A DNA stretch of 64,000 bases, from positions 1-64,000 of the forward strand of contig JAFZDJ010000022.1 in the NCBI GenBank assembly GCA_017561265.1. Direction: 5' to 3'. Positions 61,298 to 64,000 of this stretch are shown in pieces (position 1 is the first letter of the stretch; each line of letters opens with the position of its first letter). This DNA comes from Bacteroidales bacterium. GTDB taxonomy: Bacteria; Bacteroidota; Bacteroidia; Bacteroidales; UBA932. A program made the translations under genes and the position numbers. The notes below the pieces were generated by a model. That model saw only the letters and a list, made by a program, of their open reading frames with translations, was not told where the DNA came from and made no database searches.

Positions 61298-61335
61298 AAA
61301 ATGCGAGCATATTTCCGTAAATATACTCGCATTTT
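61298..61335 (-). promoter_or_regulatory. 38-base hairpin abutting the GH97 start codon
   Basis: Two 17-base arms (AAAATGCGAGCATATTT at 61298-61314 and its complement at 61319-61335) pair with one mismatch around CCGT. The stem ends one base before the ATG of GH97. It could hide the start region, act as a terminator for the upstream gene, or be an operator. Confidence 0.7.
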
Positions 61336-61383
61336 ATCTGTTTAACAAATCTTTCCGTCAGATTCCCAATAGGTCGGGAATGA

Positions 61384-63777
61384 TTACATACGATTCTTTG
61401 CATCTGATCCGGCTCCCGAACCCTTATATTTGTTGCTTGACGAATTGAAGCTATAGCGGAGAGTGACGTTCAGACGATGATAGTTCGGCTTGCTTGTCTG
61501 ATGCAGCTGAAAATATCCGTTGTCCAGAAAGACCTCTGTCGCTCTCTTCTGAAGCACATCACTGATGCTTGCACGAAGACAGAGGGCATCATTCTTCAAC
61601 CAGCATTTCTGAACGGTAAAATTCAGATTATATGTATCTCTCAAGAAAGTGAACTGCTGCATGTCACCCTTGGTCATCACATTGAGATTTGCCTCGATCT
61701 GCCAGCTGTTCTTAAAGCGGAACGCATTGTTGAAGTCCATGAAGAACACCGGCTTCCTGGCACTCAACGTGCGCTGACCGTCAGGATGGGAAGGATCGAA
61801 AAGTACCTGCGTATAGAAGTATCGCTGAGCTCCAAGACTCCAGTTAGGGCTATAGCAGCCGAAGGTCGGAGCAGCCGAAAGGAAGGCAGCTATATTACGC
61901 AAAGGATTATCCAGATTCATCTGTCTTATAACGACCACGCCTTGGTCATTGTACTGGAAGGCGCCTTGTGTAAATGTATTGTCTCTCCTCTCGTATGCAA
62001 CAAAGAAATTAAGCCATTGATATCCTACTGTAGCACTCACCTCATATATGGTCTCATTCTTCAGCTTGGAGTTACCCTGCTCCAGAGAGAATGAATTCAT
62101 ATAGTTTATGTTCTCATTCAACCTGTCATAGCTCGGACGTGCAACCTTGGAGCTATATGCCAGGGATGTCCTGAACTTGCCGAACTGGTTTGACCATGAT
62201 ATGGACGGAAACAGATCGTCAGTATATCTCGTAAGCGACTGGTCAGGATTCAGGATATCCACATAATCAAATCCGACATGCTCATAACGAAGTCCCGCAC
62301 TGAGATTTCCGAACCTGTCAAGCTTGAAAGCATAGTTCACGAAACCTGCAACATTCTTTTCATTCACATCAGAGTCTGTCGACGGCAGCGGATAACCGGT
62401 CATCGTAAAGCAGCTCGCACGGTCTACGAAACTCATCTCTGTACCAGCCTGCAGCTGTCCTTTCCATACTGGGTACGAAAGCACTAATTTTGTCGCCCAC
62501 AATTCAGATGTGCTTTCATGTTCATTCCGCATTTGCGACTTGCCTCTTGTACCGGCTTCCGTAATGTCCGCAACCTGACCATTCTTGCGAGTCACGAAAT
62601 CCACATTGAAATCGACATTCAGCTTTCCGACCTGACCGTTGTAATAGGCATTTCCGGTCCAGTAATATGGCATGCTCATGGTCTCGCTGCCCTCTGTGAC
62701 GCTTTCATCGACATAATCGGCGGAAGGGGACGCCAGATTCCTGAAATCAACAGTATTATTTATTCTGTAATCACCCGTCGGGTTGAAGTTATTGCGAGTC
62801 TCCACACGCACTCCGACAGAGTGGTTCTGAGAAATCTGCCAGTTCAATCCCAGATTTGCATTGAGATCGTGATTTACATTATGACTGAACCACCATGAAT
62901 CCTGATTGATGTTGATAAGCTGGCCATTGTTTGTGAACCAGCTTGTCTGAACAGGCTGACTTATACTTACATTGTTCTTATCGGCATAATTGACCATTCC
63001 AAAGACATCGACGGAATTACGACGATACTTGAAATTCAACGTCGCGGCAGGATCGCTGTATCCATATCGCAGGTCCTGATTATTTCCTCCGGTCAGATTG
63101 AAACCGAAGCCCTCTCCTTGTCTTCTTATAGTCCTGATCCTTACCACAGATGACACAGTGGCTTCATATATGGCTCCGGGATTGGTTATCACCTCTACAT
63201 TATGGATTTCATCCGAATGAAGACTTTTCAGTTCATCGACATCCTGTACCTTGCGTCCGTTGATGTAGAAGACAGGAGCTCCCTTTCCGATCACTTCCAG
63301 CTTATCATCCCTCTGCGTCATGCCGGGAACCTTTGAAAGCATTTCATGTGTCGTACCCGCATTGCCAAGGACAGTACCCTGGATTGTGGTGATCATCGAA
63401 TTTCCGGTCAGCTTCGTCTTGGGCATAAAACCTTTCACGACAGCCTCACCAAGCATATTCATGTCCTCTTCCATCACGATGATCTGTCCCCTCACCTCCT
63501 CGACCGGAAGAGATACGGTCTCATATCCAAGCATAGACAGCTGAAGCGTGCCGATGCTGATGTCTGCAGATATACTGAACATTCCCTGCTCATCCGTCAC
63601 CGTTCCGTGCATAATGGTAGAATCCGGAAGTGACAGAAGCACCACGTTTACAAAAGGCATATCCTCGCCATCTTTATCCACGACCTTTCCCGTCAGCTCT
63701 CTCGTCTGGGGAAAAGCCACCTGTGACAGCACTGACATCACCGCCACCGCTATCCATTTCAAGCAATATTTCTTCAT
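61384..63777 (-). CDS. Outer-membrane TonB-type barrel protein (paralogue B)
   Basis: This 797-residue paralogue of the protein at 57128-59461 has a signal peptide (cleavage near AFPQ). The regulatory-like domain reads LTGKVVDKDGEDMPFVNVVLLSLPDSTIMHG. A plug region shows KLEVIGKGAPVFYINGRKVQDVDELKSLHSDEIHNVEVITNPG. The barrel ends LNVTLRYSFNSSSNKYKGSGAGSDAKNRM. The shared SKYKG(S/T)GAG tail shows close kinship. It lies 15 bases after the DUF4252-like gene and 87 before GH97, suggesting one unit. It may bring in the GH97 substrate, but no SusD partner is present. Confidence 0.88.
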   Translation of the reverse strand: MKKYCLKWIAVAVMSVLSQVAFPQTRELTGKVVDKDGEDMPFVNVVLLSLPDSTIMHGTVTDEQGMFSISADISIGTLQLSMLGYETVSLPVEEVRGQIIVMEEDMNMLGEAVVKGFMPKTKLTGNSMITTIQGTVLGNAGTTHEMLSKVPGMTQRDDKLEVIGKGAPVFYINGRKVQDVDELKSLHSDEIHNVEVITNPGAIYEATVSSVVRIRTIRRQGEGFGFNLTGGNNQDLRYGYSDPAATLNFKYRRNSVDVFGMVNYADKNNVSISQPVQTSWFTNNGQLININQDSWWFSHNVNHDLNANLGLNWQISQNHSVGVRVETRNNFNPTGDYRINNTVDFRNLASPSADYVDESVTEGSETMSMPYYWTGNAYYNGQVGKLNVDFNVDFVTRKNGQVADITEAGTRGKSQMRNEHESTSELWATKLVLSYPVWKGQLQAGTEMSFVDRASCFTMTGYPLPSTDSDVNEKNVAGFVNYAFKLDRFGNLSAGLRYEHVGFDYVDILNPDQSLTRYTDDLFPSISWSNQFGKFRTSLAYSSKVARPSYDRLNENINYMNSFSLEQGNSKLKNETIYEVSATVGYQWLNFFVAYERRDNTFTQGAFQYNDQGVVVIRQMNLDNPLRNIAAFLSAAPTFGCYSPNWSLGAQRYFYTQVLFDPSHPDGQRTLSARKPVFFMDFNNAFRFKNSWQIEANLNVMTKGDMQQFTFLRDTYNLNFTVQKCWLKNDALCLRASISDVLQKRATEVFLDNGYFQLHQTSKPNYHRLNVTLRYSFNSSSNKYKGSGAGSDAKNRM

Positions 63778-63792
63778 AGGAATCTTTCTGGC

Positions 63793-64000
63793 TTACATAC
63801 CCGCGATCAGCTTCTCAACATCCGATCGGTTCATTGAACCTTCCAGACTGAAGAACATCATTCCGTCTTCTTCATTGACGATGCACACAAAACTGTTCAC
63901 CACCTTTTCGTCGCCCATGGTGTACATCCTGATGGTGCTGCCGCTGTCCTTGACTTCCATCAGAAGTTCGAAGCTTCCCTTGTTCACCATGGCGGTGACT
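63793..64000 (-). CDS. DUF4252-like protein (partial, C-terminal end)
   Basis: Only the last 69 or so residues are visible; the frame continues past the window edge (VTA before an internal Met at 63990). The text FELLMEVKDSGSTIRMYTMGD, VVNSFVCIVNEEDGMMFFSLEGSMNRSDVEKLIAGM matches the C-terminal part of DUF4252 proteins, small secreted proteins of Bacteroidales with no known role. It precedes the barrel gene by 15 bases on the same strand. Confidence 0.75.
   Translation of the reverse strand, partial: VTAMVNKGSFELLMEVKDSGSTIRMYTMGDEKVVNSFVCIVNEEDGMMFFSLEGSMNRSDVEKLIAGM

Noticed and set aside
1..64000. Prophage, conjugative element or plasmid origin
   Set aside because: No integrase, structural, relaxase or replication genes were seen; the only mobile signals are the RAYT gene and transposase relic.

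Overview
The window comes from a Bacteroidota chromosome, most likely Bacteroidales from a gut or rumen setting. The reasons are SusC/SusD pairs, many lipoproteins with the lipobox cysteine, carboxypeptidase-D/plug TonB receptors, FISUMP and fimbrillin-like proteins, an S46 dipeptidyl peptidase, and promoters of the Bacteroidota form (TTTG, about 19 bases, TAnnTTTG). Genus cannot be fixed from the sequence alone. There is no sign of a prophage or plasmid.

Region 1 (1-8.95 kb) is mostly core genome on the minus strand: the start of rpsG, rpsL, a GIY-YIG protein, a WYL regulator, a SIMPL protein, a stand-alone TonB plug protein, tRNA-Gly(GCC), and a three-gene unit ending in pheS. Between rpsL and the GIY-YIG gene lies a scrap yard: a REP-associated tyrosine transposase (RAYT) gene bracketed by three hairpins of one design, a deleted remnant of the alkyltransferase gene that survives intact 2.5 kb away, and a broken DDE transposase, all inside an imperfect 40-base direct repeat.

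Region 2 (9-25.7 kb) is mostly on the plus strand: a C69 peptidase, a GH43 lipoprotein, and a TonB receptor / DUF4876-like / DUF6850-like / FISUMP outer-membrane set. Then come two different HigBA-like toxin-antitoxin modules, each followed by a near-identical repeat of about 127 bases, a ferredoxin-HMA membrane protein, and an S46 peptidase of DPP7 type.

Region 3 (25.7-56.3 kb) is a large beta-mannan (probably glucomannan or galactoglucomannan) utilisation locus. The main minus-strand unit runs from a GH5_7-type mannanase through two stacked SusC/SusD pairs, a three-module surface glycan-binding protein, a BACON-GH5, a 46-residue peptide, a fimbrillin-like/four-module surface protein, GH26 mannanase, GH130 mannosylglucose phosphorylase, a GPH sugar symporter and GH94 cellobiose phosphorylase to a second GH5. 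An AraC regulator and, divergently, a mannobiose/cellobiose 2-epimerase and two tandem GH43 enzymes complete it. The inferred route is surface endo-cleavage, SusCD import, GPH uptake, epimerisation of Man-Man to Man-Glc, and phosphorolysis to Man-1-P plus glucose; cellobiose from the glucose-containing parts of the chain goes through GH94.

Region 4 (56.4-64 kb) holds two paralogous small TonB-type barrel proteins facing each other around a GH97 enzyme with the retaining alpha-galactosidase signature, plus the end of a DUF4252-like gene. Several operon gaps carry strong hairpins that probably set expression steps.
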